A DNA stretch of 64,000 nucleotides, from assembly GCF_003965815.1 (NCBI RefSeq), contig NZ_RXOE01000003.1:62001-126000 (forward strand). Direction: 5' to 3'. Each line of letters opens with the position of its first letter. The stretch's first letter is position 1. The translations under genes and the position numbers were made by a program. This document shows positions 17,850 to 27,951 of the stretch, piece after piece. The notes under the pieces are model-generated. The model had not been told where the DNA came from. It was given only the letters and a program-made list of their open reading frames with translations, and made no database searches. This DNA is from Variovorax gossypii (lineage in GTDB: Bacteria > Pseudomonadota > Gammaproteobacteria > Burkholderiales > Burkholderiaceae_C).

Positions 17850-19526
17850 TCAGGCCGGCAGCAGGCGGCCCTTCCGTGCCGTCGCCAGTCGCACTGCGCG
17901 GGCCGGGGCGTCCGCGCGTGCGGGCAGCCACTGCGCATCTTCCGCCGCGGCCTTGCCGTCATCGCCCGGCAACACGAACTGGCTGATCAGCGCGTCGAGG
18001 CTGCGCGCTTGATCGCGCAGGCCTTCCGAGGCGGCGGCCGACTGCTCGACCAGCGCCGAGTTCTGCTGCGTCATCCGGTCCAGGTGCGCGACGGCGGCGT
18101 TGATCTGAGCGACGTCGTGCGTCTGCGAACGGGTCGCCGCCGTGATGGCGCCCACGGTGTCGGCGACCTCCCCGATCGACGCCACGATGCGCTCCATGGT
18201 CTGGCCCGCGCCGTCGGCCAGCACGGTGCCGGCTTCGATGCGCTGCACGGAGTCGTCGATCAGGCTCCTGATCTCGCGCGCCGCCGAGGCCGAGCGCGTG
18301 GCAAGCTGCCGCACTTCCGACGCGACCACCGCGAAGCCGCGCCCCGCCTCGCCCGCACGCGCCGCCTCGACGGCGGCGTTGAGCGCGAGGATGTTGGTCT
18401 GGAACGCGATGCCGTCGATCACCCCGGTGATGTCGGCCACCTTGCGCGACGCGCGATGGATGTCCTGCATGGTGCCGACCACCTGCGACACCACCTCGCC
18501 ACCCTGCGCCGCCACGGATGCCGCGGCGCCGGCCATCTGCTCGACGCGGCCCGCGGCCTGGCTCGATTGCTCGACCTTGCGCATCACCTGCTCGAGCGCC
18601 GCGGCGGTCTGCTGCAGGCTGGACGCGGCTTCTTCCGTTCGCGCCGACAGGTCCGAATTGCCGTGCGCGATTTCGTTCGCCGCCACGCGCACGCTCTGCA
18701 CCGACTCGCGCACGCGCAGGACCAGTTCGCGCAAGGAGCCCTGCATCGCGCCGAGCGCCAGCAGCATCCGGCCGGCTTCGTCGCGCGAATGGCCCTCGAT
18801 GTCCTGGCGCAGGTCGAGGCTCGCGACCCGGCCGGCTGTTTCGCCGGCTGCGCGTATCGGCCGGCTGATGCTGCGCACCAGCCACTGCGCCAGCACCGCG
18901 CCGAGCAGCAGGGCCGCCGCGCCGAACACCACCAGCGCCAGGCGGCCGGAGGCGCTCAGCGCCTCGACGTTGCTGCCGGCCTCGTCGATGGCTTCGCGCT
19001 GCGCGAGCGCCAGTCGCGACAGGGCTTCCAGCAGAGCGGCCGAGCCCGGCTGGAAGCGCTGGGCGTAGACCGTGCGGATGCGTTCGGTGAGGCCGGAGTC
19101 GCGCGCCGCGACGAGCTCCTTCACGGCGATTCCGAAGTCCTTGCCCGCGGCCTGTGCCCGCTCGAGCAGCTCGCGATCGGAGGCTCTCTGCAGGCGCTGC
19201 GACACCTGCTGCATCAGCCCGGCGTACTTCGCCTCGGTCGCCTGGATGTCCGCGGCCAGGATCTCGCCGACTTCGGGCTCGGAGCTCAGCGCCATCGCCT
19301 TGTAGCGCTCGGCGTTGATGGACTGCAGGCGGTAGGCGTCCACCACCATGCGCTCCGAGACGCCGTGCTGCCGGATGGCCTCGCGCGTCGCCTCGTCCAC
19401 CTTGGAGAGCGCGCGGATGCCGATGCCGGAGCCGGCGAGCGTCAGCAGCAGAACGATGCCGAAGGTGGCGAGCAGGCGGCGGCCGAGGACGTTGGTGGAG
19501 CGGGGAGTGCGGAGATCGGAGGTCAC
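17850..19526 (-). CDS. Methyl-accepting chemotaxis protein
   Basis: The product (558 residues) is a transmembrane chemoreceptor. Transmembrane segment 1 is around residues 16-36 ([20 protein letters not shown]). A periplasmic four-helix-bundle-like ligand domain of about 155 residues follows, then transmembrane segment 2 near 195-215, a HAMP domain ([18 protein letters not shown]), and a cytoplasmic signalling domain whose hairpin tip reads [20 protein letters not shown] near residue 375. The C terminus lacks an obvious NWETF-type CheR/CheB tether. It is an isolated receptor with no che genes nearby, so it should signal to the main array. The ligand is unknown. The gene faces a 385-base gap before the large repeat protein. 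Confidence 0.95.
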   Translation of the reverse strand: MTSDLRTPRSTNVLGRRLLATFGIVLLLTLAGSGIGIRALSKVDEATREAIRQHGVSERMVVDAYRLQSINAERYKAMALSSEPEVGEILAADIQATEAKYAGLMQQVSQRLQRASDRELLERAQAAGKDFGIAVKELVAARDSGLTERIRTVYAQRFQPGSAALLEALSRLALAQREAIDEAGSNVEALSASGRLALVVFGAAALLLGAVLAQWLVRSISRPIRAAGETAGRVASLDLRQDIEGHSRDEAGRMLLALGAMQGSLRELVLRVRESVQSVRVAANEIAHGNSDLSARTEEAASSLQQTAAALEQVMRKVEQSSQAAGRVEQMAGAAASVAAQGGEVVSQVVGTMQDIHRASRKVADITGVIDGIAFQTNILALNAAVEAARAGEAGRGFAVVASEVRQLATRSASAAREIRSLIDDSVQRIEAGTVLADGAGQTMERIVASIGEVADTVGAITAATRSQTHDVAQINAAVAHLDRMTQQNSALVEQSAAASEGLRDQARSLDALISQFVLPGDDGKAAAEDAQWLPARADAPARAVRLATARKGRLLPA

Positions 19527-19911
19527 TGGAGATCGATTTCTCCCGCCGCGTCGGGCGGGGAGGATGTGGGCGGGAGGAGGTTTACAAATCTGATCAATCT
19601 GATTACATCGATGCCTTGTTACGTGGCATTGACTGCGCGGCGACTGTGTCCGGCCCAGCGCGAGGCGGGGGCGCGGGCAAAAAAAAGCGCTCCTCGAGGG
19701 AGCGCTTAACGACGCGATGAAGCGCCGTGAGGAGGAACCGAAGTCCGTTCGCGGAATGGAATTTCTTCCGTCTTCCGCCGAAGACCTTCAGGCCTCCAGA
19801 TTGGCCGCGCGGGCGGCCCGTGACTGCGGGACAGGACAGGCCGGGCGCGTGGGCGCTTGCCTACATCGCCTGCGGCAAGCGATGCGCGGGTCCGCCCGTC
19901 CGCCGGCCTGG
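19527..19911. other. Intergenic region upstream of the chemoreceptor and downstream of the LLGG-repeat gene
   Basis: No credible gene is seen in these 385 bases. They contain the chemoreceptor promoter (AT-rich stretch 19580-19612) and, at 19615-19630, a 16-base word nearly identical to one upstream of the LLGG-repeat gene. A terminator for that gene lies at 19679-19707. The rest (19710-19911) shows no recognisable structure. Confidence 0.6.
19679..19707 (-). terminator. Rho-independent terminator of the LLGG-repeat gene
   Basis: Read on the minus strand, AAGCGCTCCCTCGAGGAGCG continues to CTT and a run of about eight T. The 9-bp stem plus U-tract lies some 200 bases beyond the stop codon of the 19912-23019 gene. 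Confidence 0.8.
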
Positions 19912-22900
19912 TCAGCCCAGCAGGCCGTGAAGGATGTTGGTGACCGGGCTCACGACGTGGCTCACCGTCTGCTCGACCTGGCTGGTGATCGGAGCCACCG
20001 CGTCGCCCAGCCCGGTGCTCACGGCATGGCCTGCGCCTTCGACGACGCCGGCCACCGTATCGACAACCGGTGCGACGGCGCTCGCGGCACCGGCCAGGAT
20101 GTCCGTCGCCGGGGCAGTGGTGCTGCCGGCCGTGCTGCCGGCGGCGGCGACCGTCGTGGCGGCCGTGTCTCCCGCCGGCTGCAGCACGTTGGCCACCGGA
20201 CCGTCGCCACCCAGCGCGCCGAGCAGGCCGCCGACCAGACCGTCGTTGCCCAGGATCTTGCCGACGAGGCCGTCGTCGCCGAGCACGCCTCCGAGCAGGC
20301 CGCCTGCGCCGCCGCCGTCGCCGCCGAGCACACCGCCCAGCAGGCCGTTCTCGCCGAGGACGCTGCCGAGGAGGCCGCCTTCGCTGTTGCCGCCGCCGAC
20401 CACGCCGCCGAGGAGGCCATCGCTGCCGAGGAGGTTGCCCACGAGGCCGTCTTCGCCGAGGACGCCACCGAGCAGGCCGCCTCCGCTGTCGCCGCCGCCG
20501 AGCACTCCGCCCAGCAAGCCGTCGTCGCCGAGTACACCGCCGAGGAGGCCACCGTCACCGCCGAGCACGCCGCCCAGGAGGCCGTCGTCGCCCAGAACGC
20601 CACCCAGCAGGCCGCCGTCGCCGCCGAGTACGCCACCCAGGAGACCGTCGTCGCCCAGAACGCCGCCCAGCAGGCCGCCGTCGCCGCCGAGTACGCCACC
20701 CAGCAGTCCATCGTCACCAAGGACGCCGCCGAGCAAGCCTCCATCGCCGCCCAGCAGGCCGCCGAGAAGGCCACCGTCGCCGCCAAGCAGGCCACCCAGC
20801 AGGCCGTCGTCGCCCAGCAGACCGCCGAGCGGACCCTCGGCGCCGAGGAGACCGTCGTCGGCCAGTACACCGCCGAGCAGTCCGTCGCCGCCAAGCAGGC
20901 CACCGACCAGGCCGTCATCGCCTAGCACGCCGCCGAGCAGACCACCTTCGCCGCCCAGCAGGCCGGCCAGCGGAGTCGCGCTCAGCAACTGACCGACCGT
21001 GCCGTCGGGCCCGAGCAGGCTGTCGACCAGTCCGCTCTCGCCGAGCAGTCCGCCCGTGAGACCTTCGCTGCCCAGCAGGCCGGAGAGCGAGCCCTCTCCG
21101 CCGAGCACGCCACCCAGCGGGCCGTCGTCGCCGAGCAGGCCACCCAGCAGACCGTCGTCGCCCAGGACGCCGCCGAGGAGGCCGCCGTCGCCGCCGAGTA
21201 CACCACCCAGCAGGCCGTCGTCACCCAGTACGCCGCCGAGCAATCCACCGTCGCCGCCGAGTACGCCGCCCAGCAGGCCGTCATCGCCCAGGACTCCACC
21301 GAGGAGGCCACCATCGCCACCGAGCAGGCCACCCAGCAGACCGTCGTCGCCCAGGACGCCGCCGAGGAGGCCGCCGTCGCCGCCGAGCACACCGCCCAGC
21401 AGGCCGTCGTCACCCAGCACGCCGCCGAGGAGGCCACCATCGCCACCGAGCAGGCCGCCCAGCAAGCCGTCGTCACCCAGCACGCCACCGAGGAGGCCGC
21501 CGTCACCGCCGAGCAAGCCACCCAGCAAGCCGTCGTCACCCAGCACACCGCCGAGGAGGCCACCATCGCCGCCGAGCAGGCCGCCCAGCAGGCCGTCATC
21601 ACCCAGCACGCCACCGAGCAATCCACCGTCGCCGCCGAGCAGACCGCCCAGCAAGCCACCATCGCCCAGCAACTGCCCGACCAGTCCGTCCTCGCCGAGC
21701 ACGCTGCCAATCAGGCTGCCGTCGCCCAGCAGGCCTTCGAGCACCTGGCTGACCACGCCGTCGTCGCCGATCAGGCCGTCCACGAGGCCGTCGATGCCCA
21801 GGCCGGTGGTCACGCCGCCGAGCAGGCCGTCGCTGCCGAGCACGTTCTCGAGGATGTTGTTCAGCGCATCGGTCAGGTAGTCGACCTGGCCGTTCAGCGA
21901 CCCGATGAGCGCGTCGGTCAATCCGTTGCCCAGCAGGCCGTCCACCACGGGAGTGAGCACGCCGCCGAGGTTGACGGTGATGTTGTCGACGGTGTTGTCC
22001 AGCGGGTCGAACCCGTTCGGATCGTTGGGCCTGAACTCGTCGCCGGCGATGGGCGAGAGCACGTCGTCCACCAGGTCGGTGAGGCCGTCGACCGTGGGCA
22101 GCAGCGAGCCCAGCGTGCCCGCGGAATTGGTGACCGCGGCGCTGCGCGCGGCGGCTGCCGTACCGCCGCTCCCGCCCAGGCCGAGCAGGTTGTCGAGGGC
22201 GCCGACCAGATGGCCGGCGACGCCGTCGCCCGGGTCGAGCAGGTGGTCGGCGTCTGCGTCCGCGTCTGCGTCCGAATCCGAGTCGGAATCCGAGTCGGAA
22301 TCCGAGTCCGAATCGGAATCGGAATCTGCATCGGAATCCGAGTCGGCATCCGCATCCGCATCAGCGTCGGCATCTGCGTCCGCGTCCGCATCGGAGTCCG
22401 CATCGGCGTCTCCTTCGCCGATGCCTGGAATGAAGAAGGGAACGGCGCTGTCGCTGCCGCCGCCACCGCCCAGTGCCGCGGCGAGCCCAACGGCGCCCAG
22501 CGCGCCGAGCGCGAACTCGCCCAATCCGATGCCGCTGCCGGCAGCGGTTTTCTTGCTCACCGCGAGCGCGGCGGCTTCGGCGTCGCTGTCGGGCGCGGTC
22601 ACTTCGAGGTCGCCCTTGGCCACATCCACGTTCACCTGTTCGAGCCCGGTGGCCAGCTTGGTCGAGCTGATGGTGGCGTCGGTTCCGCCGGTGAACACGC
22701 CGGCGAGCGGGGCCTTGTTGGTGGCCGATCCGGGAAAGAGCACATTGGCGTGACCGTCCTGCGGAACGATCACGCGGTCACCGGCCATCAGCGTCTGGTT
22801 GCCAGAGACGGGAATCGCCACCCCGTCGCGCATGACGACCGTGCCGGGCGTGGCGTTGGACAGCGACCCGACACCTGCCGGCGCGGCCGGCGGCACCGTG

Positions 22901-23019
22901 GCGGCCGCCGCGCCCATGGGAGCGACCGGCCTCACTGTCGATTGCGCGAGGATCACCGGTGCGGCACCGCCGTCGGCGCCTCCGGCGGTCGAAGAAATCG
23001 TTGTGTTGGCATCCGTCAT
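19912..23019 (-). CDS. Large Asp-rich and LLGG-repeat surface or matrix-like protein
   Basis: The 1035-residue product has four parts. Residues 1-185 contain a segment (TVVMRDGVAIPVSGNQTLMA, then GDRVIVPQDGHANVLFPGSA) resembling the N-terminal retention module of type I-secreted adhesins, followed by a hydrophobic Ala/Gly stretch (GIGLGEFALGALGAVGLAAA). Residues about 200-257 are an almost pure Asp-Ala/Asp-Ser tract. Residues about 420-940 are tandem 10+11-residue units of the type LLGGVLGDDG / LLGGLLGGDGG. The last 95 residues are Ala/Val/Thr-rich. ATG 23019 is set by a consensus GAGGAGG five bases upstream. No canonical signal peptide is present. An extracellular, calcium-binding or matrix function is inferred from composition only; no T1SS genes are adjacent. 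Confidence 0.82.
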   Translation of the reverse strand: MTDANTTISSTAGGADGGAAPVILAQSTVRPVAPMGAAAATVPPAAPAGVGSLSNATPGTVVMRDGVAIPVSGNQTLMAGDRVIVPQDGHANVLFPGSATNKAPLAGVFTGGTDATISSTKLATGLEQVNVDVAKGDLEVTAPDSDAEAAALAVSKKTAAGSGIGLGEFALGALGAVGLAAALGGGGGSDSAVPFFIPGIGEGDADADSDADADADADADADADADSDSDADSDSDSDSDSDSDSDSDSDADADADADHLLDPGDGVAGHLVGALDNLLGLGGSGGTAAAARSAAVTNSAGTLGSLLPTVDGLTDLVDDVLSPIAGDEFRPNDPNGFDPLDNTVDNITVNLGGVLTPVVDGLLGNGLTDALIGSLNGQVDYLTDALNNILENVLGSDGLLGGVTTGLGIDGLVDGLIGDDGVVSQVLEGLLGDGSLIGSVLGEDGLVGQLLGDGGLLGGLLGGDGGLLGGVLGDDGLLGGLLGGDGGLLGGVLGDDGLLGGLLGGDGGLLGGVLGDDGLLGGLLGGDGGLLGGVLGDDGLLGGVLGGDGGLLGGVLGDDGLLGGLLGGDGGLLGGVLGDDGLLGGVLGGDGGLLGGVLGDDGLLGGVLGGDGGLLGGVLGDDGLLGGLLGDDGPLGGVLGGEGSLSGLLGSEGLTGGLLGESGLVDSLLGPDGTVGQLLSATPLAGLLGGEGGLLGGVLGDDGLVGGLLGGDGLLGGVLADDGLLGAEGPLGGLLGDDGLLGGLLGGDGGLLGGLLGGDGGLLGGVLGDDGLLGGVLGGDGGLLGGVLGDDGLLGGVLGGDGGLLGGVLGDDGLLGGVLGGDGGLLGGVLGDDGLLGGVLGGGDSGGGLLGGVLGEDGLVGNLLGSDGLLGGVVGGGNSEGGLLGSVLGENGLLGGVLGGDGGGAGGLLGGVLGDDGLVGKILGNDGLVGGLLGALGGDGPVANVLQPAGDTAATTVAAAGSTAGSTTAPATDILAGAASAVAPVVDTVAGVVEGAGHAVSTGLGDAVAPITSQVEQTVSHVVSPVTNILHGLLG
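20195..21720 (-). repeat. Tandem 63-bp coding repeats (LLGG units)
   Basis: About two dozen imperfect copies of a 63-base unit encode alternating 10- and 11-residue blocks rich in Leu, Gly and Asp (LLGGVLGDDG then LLGGLLGGDGG). Copies differ at third positions and at a few Leu/Val and Gly/Asp sites, so the array is old enough to have drifted but is kept in frame. The opposite strand stays open only because of the repeat composition. Confidence 0.9.
22248..22415 (-). repeat. Asp-Ala/Asp-Ser simple coding repeat
   Basis: A hexanucleotide-like repeat (GAxGCx and GAxTCx variants) encodes about 55 residues of alternating Asp with Ala or Ser within the LLGG-repeat protein. Such acidic tracts can be flexible spacers or bind divalent cations. 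Slippage at this repeat could vary spacer length. Confidence 0.88.
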
Positions 23020-23466
23020 GGCAGCCTCCTCGGTGATGGGACTGGCTGACGGGGCAACTTGTGTGCCGCTTTTTTGCGCAGCTGCCGGAACGGCGCCGAT
23101 CCACATGCAAGTCGTTGATCTGCATATGGATTTTCGGCAGGCGAGGGGTGAGGGCGGCCTGCCGGGAGGCCTCCTGGCGGGCGCGCTTCGGCGCTTGTTA
23201 CGTAGCGTTGTTACATGCCCGGGCCGTAACAGTCACGGCCCTGGCGCGTGTTGCTGGACTCGGCAAGAGAACCTGCGAATTTGTAAGCGCTTTACATCGC
23301 GGGCCTTCGAGCCGGGTGTAGGCCTAAGGCAGTCGTTCGGCGTTGCCTTCCCTCTGTGTCAACCCAGGGAAAAGTGGGAAGCTTTCAGTGCATTCGATGC
23401 AAAACGTCACGAATGCCGCCGTTCCTGGTGCCGGCTCCGAGGTCTTTCCCGGAAGAATGGCTGGTC
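23020..23466. other. Divergent intergenic region
   Basis: This 447-base gap lies between the LLGG-repeat gene (-) and the NinX-like gene (+). It contains the Shine-Dalgarno of the former just upstream of 23019, the word CTTGTTACGTAGCGTT at 23194-23209 shared with the chemoreceptor promoter region, and related TTAC-containing words at 23210 and 23285. An in-frame extension of the NinX-like frame to 23356 is possible but unsupported. No other gene is seen. Confidence 0.55.
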
Positions 23467-23838
23467 ATGAGAGTTTCAGAAGTAAACGGGGCGGAACTTG
23501 ACTACTGGGTGGCGCGTGCCCTTGGCATGATGCCGACCATCCTTCGGCCCCAGGGAAGGCCGTCGTGCTTCGTGATTCCCGCAAAGCGCGAAGCGTTTTC
23601 ATTCGCTCCGTCTTCGATGTGGTCCGATGGCGGACCGATCATCGACAGGGAGCGGATCAGCTTCAGGTGGGACGGATTCGGGGCGACCAGATGGTGCATC
23701 GCCGTCAAGCAGGGCTTCAGGACAGTCGAGGCCAATGGCGAGACTCTTCTTGTCGCGGCAATGAGAGCCGTCGTGATCGACCAGTTCGGCGATCTGGAGC
23801 TTCATCCGGTCAAGCTCCCGCGGGAAGGCTCCTATTGA
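23467..23838 (+). CDS. DUF2591 / phage NinX-like protein
   Basis: The product (123 residues from ATG 23467) opens MRVSEVNGAELDYWVARALG and contains a segment MWSDGGPIIDRERISF and the near-C-terminal ANGETLLVAAMRAVVIDQFG. This pattern matches the DUF2591 family, which includes NinX of lambdoid phages, proteins of unknown function usually found in phage or prophage DNA. Here no other phage gene is nearby, so it is an isolated, probably horizontally acquired cargo gene. A longer start at 23356 would add 37 residues without family similarity. A rho-independent terminator follows at 23886. Confidence 0.8.
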   Translation: MRVSEVNGAELDYWVARALGMMPTILRPQGRPSCFVIPAKREAFSFAPSSMWSDGGPIIDRERISFRWDGFGATRWCIAVKQGFRTVEANGETLLVAAMRAVVIDQFGDLELHPVKLPREGSY

Positions 23839-23885
23839 GCATGTCGCGGACGACCCGGCTCCCGGGATAGCTCTCTACCAAACAA

Positions 23886-23913
23886 GAAAGCCGTTGATGA
23901 ACGGCTTTTTTCT
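23886..23913 (+). terminator. Rho-independent terminator
   Basis: AAAGCCGTT-GATG-AACGGCTTTTTT forms a 9-bp stem followed by a T-run, 48 bases after the NinX-like gene stop codon. It separates that gene from the convergent formaldehyde dehydrogenase gene. Confidence 0.9.
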
Positions 23914-24025
23914 TTCTGGTGTTCGACAGAAATCAAGAACGAACTGACAGGCCTATCCCATCCGCTGCCAGTCGTTGCGCGCCACCATGGCAGAAATGCT
24001 CCGAGGCCAGCGTGAAGCTCATCGC

Positions 24026-25132
<1,107 letters not shown>

Positions 25133-25789
25133 GGGACGAAGGTTCCTCGAGGGGCGAACGCCGCAAGGCACGGCGATGTACGTTGGCTTCGTGGCAGAGG
25201 GAAACCCGCAAGCACCGAAGCGCATGGCACGGCAATCAGCCTGCTCACGAAGTCCTGCAGCTGCAGGGCGCGGCGGATGGTATGTCCGCGTGCCGTCTCG
25301 AGGTGTTCGGATTTCGATACGCAGGAGCCCGACGCGTGGGCTTTCGCAGGCCGCCTCCTGCATCACGCTTGCCCGTGTGGCGCGCTGGTTGCATTCGCGT
25401 CCGGAAAGTGCAACGCAAAAAATCATCCGAACGGTTCCGGGCTCACGTTGCCCCGGCATGGTGCAGGAGTCCTGCTCTGGCAAGGGCGCCATCGCAGGGG
25501 GCGCCTGCTGCCCAGCCCTCTCCAAAACCCTGCAGGCAGTGCTTGGAAGCGCTCGTTCGACGCGGTTTGCAACGAAATTTTGTCTCGAAATCCGGACGCG
25601 ACTTCTGGAGCGATCTACCCGTGTTTTTCCTCGTAAGCCCGGCCTCCGGAACGGCCGAATATCGAGACGTGGTGACTCGAAGGCACTCCTAGGATGACAC
25701 CGTCGCATCGATTCACGTCACACGGTGGTCATGCGTTCCGTGCACCAGCCGCCCCATTCCGGGGCAACGATTGTTGAACTGAGGAAGCC
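25133..25789. other. Long divergent intergenic region without a recognisable gene
   Basis: These 657 bases lie between frmA (-) and the aminotransferase (+). Open frames exist on both strands, but their conceptual products are Arg/Pro/Ser-rich without conserved motifs or good ribosome sites. The region should hold the two divergent promoters. A small hairpin, CCCC-ATTCC-GGGG, lies near 25753-25765, just upstream of the aminotransferase gene. No tRNA or known riboswitch was recognised. Confidence 0.55.
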
Positions 25790-26968
25790 ATGTCCGCCAT
25801 TCTCGAGATTGATTCCATCCGCCAGGAGTTTCCGGTCACCAAGCGGATGCTCTACCTGGACTCCGCGCACCAGACGCCCATGGCGACCTGCGTGCGCCAG
25901 GCGCTTTCCGAATTTCTCGCGGAAGGCAACGAGATGGCCGGCCCGAAGCCGGTGTGGATGCGCCGCGTCGAGCGCGCCCGGGAGGACGTCGCCGCGCTGC
26001 TGAACGCATTGCCCGGCGAGATCGCCTTCACGAAGAACACGTCCGAGGGCCTCAACATCGCCGCCAATGCCGTTCCGCTCGCGGAAGGCGACACGGTCCT
26101 GATGCTCGAGGGCGACCATCCGAACAATGCCTATGCCTGGCTCAACCTGAAGCGCAAGGGCGTGCAGGTGCGCTTCGTGAAGGTGGCGGACGACGAGGTC
26201 GCGACGGCGGAAACCTTCGAGCCCTTCATCGACGCCAGGACCCGGGTCATCTCGTTGTCGCACGTGACCTTCCATGCGGGCCAGCGGCACGACATCGCCA
26301 GCATCGGCCGTCTGTGCGCGCAAAAGGGCATCTACCTGGTCGTCGACGCGATGCAGTCCATCGGCGTGCTGCCGGTCGATGTACGGAAGCTGGGCGTGTC
26401 CGTGCTGGCCGCCGGTTGCCACAAGGGATTGCTGGTGCCCCAGGGGCTGGGCATCCTCTATGTGAAGGCAGGTCTCGACGAGCTGCAGCCGGCGTACCTG
26501 GCGATGAGCAGCCTGGCGAATCCTCCCGAGGACTACATCGCGCGGCCCGACGACCTGGCGCCGCGCAAGGATGCAGGGCGCTTCGAGTTCGGCAACTACA
26601 ACCTCCCCGACCTGCATGCCTTGTCGAGCTCGATCGAACTCATTCGAAAGACCGGCGTCGAGCGCATCGAGGCCCATGTGCTCGAGCTGGGCGACCGGCT
26701 GATCGGCGGGCTCGAAACGCTCGGCGTGCGCCTCGTCGGTCCACGAGCCCGTGCGGGCCGCGCGCACATCTACGTGCTGGACCTGCCGGTCGCGGAGTGG
26801 CTGGACTACTTCACGCAGAACCAGGTTCGCGTATCGCCCGAGCGCGGCGGCATCCGCATCTCCTTCGGCCTCTTCAACACCTCCGAAGACGTCGACCAGG
26901 TCGTATCGCTGATCCGGCAGCGCCTGAGCCGCGCCGCCCAGCCGGCCGCGGCAAGCCGGGTCGACTGA
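25790..26968 (+). CDS. Class V PLP-dependent aminotransferase-fold enzyme
   Basis: The product (392 residues) has the fold of cysteine desulfurases, isopenicillin N epimerase-like enzymes and kynureninases: MLYLDSAHQTPMATCVRQAL at the N terminus, FTKNTSEGLNIAAN (cofactor phosphate contacts), YLVVDAMQSIGVLPVDV (Asp contacting the PLP ring), and AAGCHKGLLVPQGLGIL with the Schiff-base Lys212. No conserved active-site cysteine loop typical of IscS/SufS is evident, so sulphur mobilisation is unlikely. It is the first gene of an amino acid ABC transporter cluster with an IclR regulator, so it probably transforms the imported amino compound (beta-elimination, racemisation or transamination). The substrate is unknown. 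Confidence 0.88.
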   Translation: MSAILEIDSIRQEFPVTKRMLYLDSAHQTPMATCVRQALSEFLAEGNEMAGPKPVWMRRVERAREDVAALLNALPGEIAFTKNTSEGLNIAANAVPLAEGDTVLMLEGDHPNNAYAWLNLKRKGVQVRFVKVADDEVATAETFEPFIDARTRVISLSHVTFHAGQRHDIASIGRLCAQKGIYLVVDAMQSIGVLPVDVRKLGVSVLAAGCHKGLLVPQGLGILYVKAGLDELQPAYLAMSSLANPPEDYIARPDDLAPRKDAGRFEFGNYNLPDLHALSSSIELIRKTGVERIEAHVLELGDRLIGGLETLGVRLVGPRARAGRAHIYVLDLPVAEWLDYFTQNQVRVSPERGGIRISFGLFNTSEDVDQVVSLIRQRLSRAAQPAAASRVD

Positions 26969-27009
26969 TCGCCATCCGTTTTTTCTTCATTGATCGCAGG
27001 AGAGTCTTC

Positions 27010-27909
27010 ATGAACCCGAAGTCGTCGTTTCTCACCGTTGCCGCAGCATGCCTGCTGGCCGCGACCATGCCCAGCTTCGCCCAGACCGGCGGGGACACGC
27101 TGCAGAAGATCAAGGAAACCGGGGCGATCACGCTCGGCTACCGCGAGTCGTCGGTGCCGTTCTCGTTCCTGGACGGCCAGCAGAAGCCCGTCGGCATCTC
27201 GATGGACCTGTGCGCGGCCATCGTGGACAAGGTGAAGCAGCAGCTGAACTTGCCGAAGCTGGAGGTCAAGCAGGTGGCCGTCAACTCGTCGAACCGCATC
27301 CCGCTGGTCGTCAACGGCACCGTGGACGTCGAGTGCGGAGGCACGGCGAACAACGCGGCGCGGCAGAAGCAGGTCGCGTTCTCCGTGGCCACCTTCGTCA
27401 GCCAGCCGCTGTGGCTGGTGCGCGTGGACTCCGGCGTGAAGAGCGCGGCCGACCTCAAGGGCAAGACCATCGTGGTTACGCAAGGCTCCAACGCCGTGGG
27501 CTTCGCGCGCAAGTTCAACGAAGAACAGAAGATGGCGCTGATGACGATCGCGGCCAAGGACCATGGCGAGTCGATGCTCACGCTCGACAGCAACCGGGCC
27601 GTGGCCTGGCTCGAGGACGACATCCTGCTGGCGGGCGAGAAGGCGAACTCGCGCAACCCGGCGTCGTTTGCCCTCGTGCCCGGCGGCTTCGACAATATCT
27701 ACTACGGCCTGATGCTGCGAAAGGACGACCCGGCGTTCAAAGCTCTTGTCGACGGCGTGATCGGCGGCCTCATGAAGAGCGGCGAGTTCGACAGGCTCTA
27801 CAGGAAGTGGTTCGAATCGCCGATCCCGCCGCGCAACGTGAGCCTGGCCTTTCCGATGACGGAGAAGCTCAGGGAGCGCGTGAAGGCGCCGAGCGACCGG
27901 ATCGACTGA
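27010..27909 (+). CDS. Amino acid ABC transporter substrate-binding protein (GltI-like)
   Basis: The product (299 residues, start ATG 27010) has a signal peptide ending near PSFAQ (residues 21-25) and a type II binding-protein fold (GAITLGYRESSVPFSFLDGQ, NRIPLVVNGTVDVECGGTAN, VVTQGSNAVGFARKFNEEQK). It is closest to GltI-type glutamate/aspartate binding proteins, consistent with the two following GltJ/GltK-like permeases. The ligand could be an acidic amino acid or an analogue. The gene lies 41 bases after the aminotransferase gene in the same operon. Confidence 0.92.
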   Translation: MNPKSSFLTVAAACLLAATMPSFAQTGGDTLQKIKETGAITLGYRESSVPFSFLDGQQKPVGISMDLCAAIVDKVKQQLNLPKLEVKQVAVNSSNRIPLVVNGTVDVECGGTANNAARQKQVAFSVATFVSQPLWLVRVDSGVKSAADLKGKTIVVTQGSNAVGFARKFNEEQKMALMTIAAKDHGESMLTLDSNRAVAWLEDDILLAGEKANSRNPASFALVPGGFDNIYYGLMLRKDDPAFKALVDGVIGGLMKSGEFDRLYRKWFESPIPPRNVSLAFPMTEKLRERVKAPSDRID

Positions 27910-27951
27910 GGCATCGCGACCACCATCACCTGACACTGACCGGAGCTCGAT

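Noticed and set aside
19717..20925. Plus-strand open frame of Glu/Ala/Val-rich repeats opposite the LLGG gene
   Set aside because: It arises from reading the tandem repeat in antisense; the minus-strand gene has a consensus ribosome site, ordered domains and a terminator.
20195..21720. Possible CRISPR-like array
   Set aside because: Units are contiguous 63-base coding repeats without unique spacers and stay in frame.
25183..25692. Possible gene of 169 codons in the frmA-aminotransferase gap
   Set aside because: No ribosome site, no motif, and an Arg/Pro/Ser composition typical of non-coding high-GC DNA.
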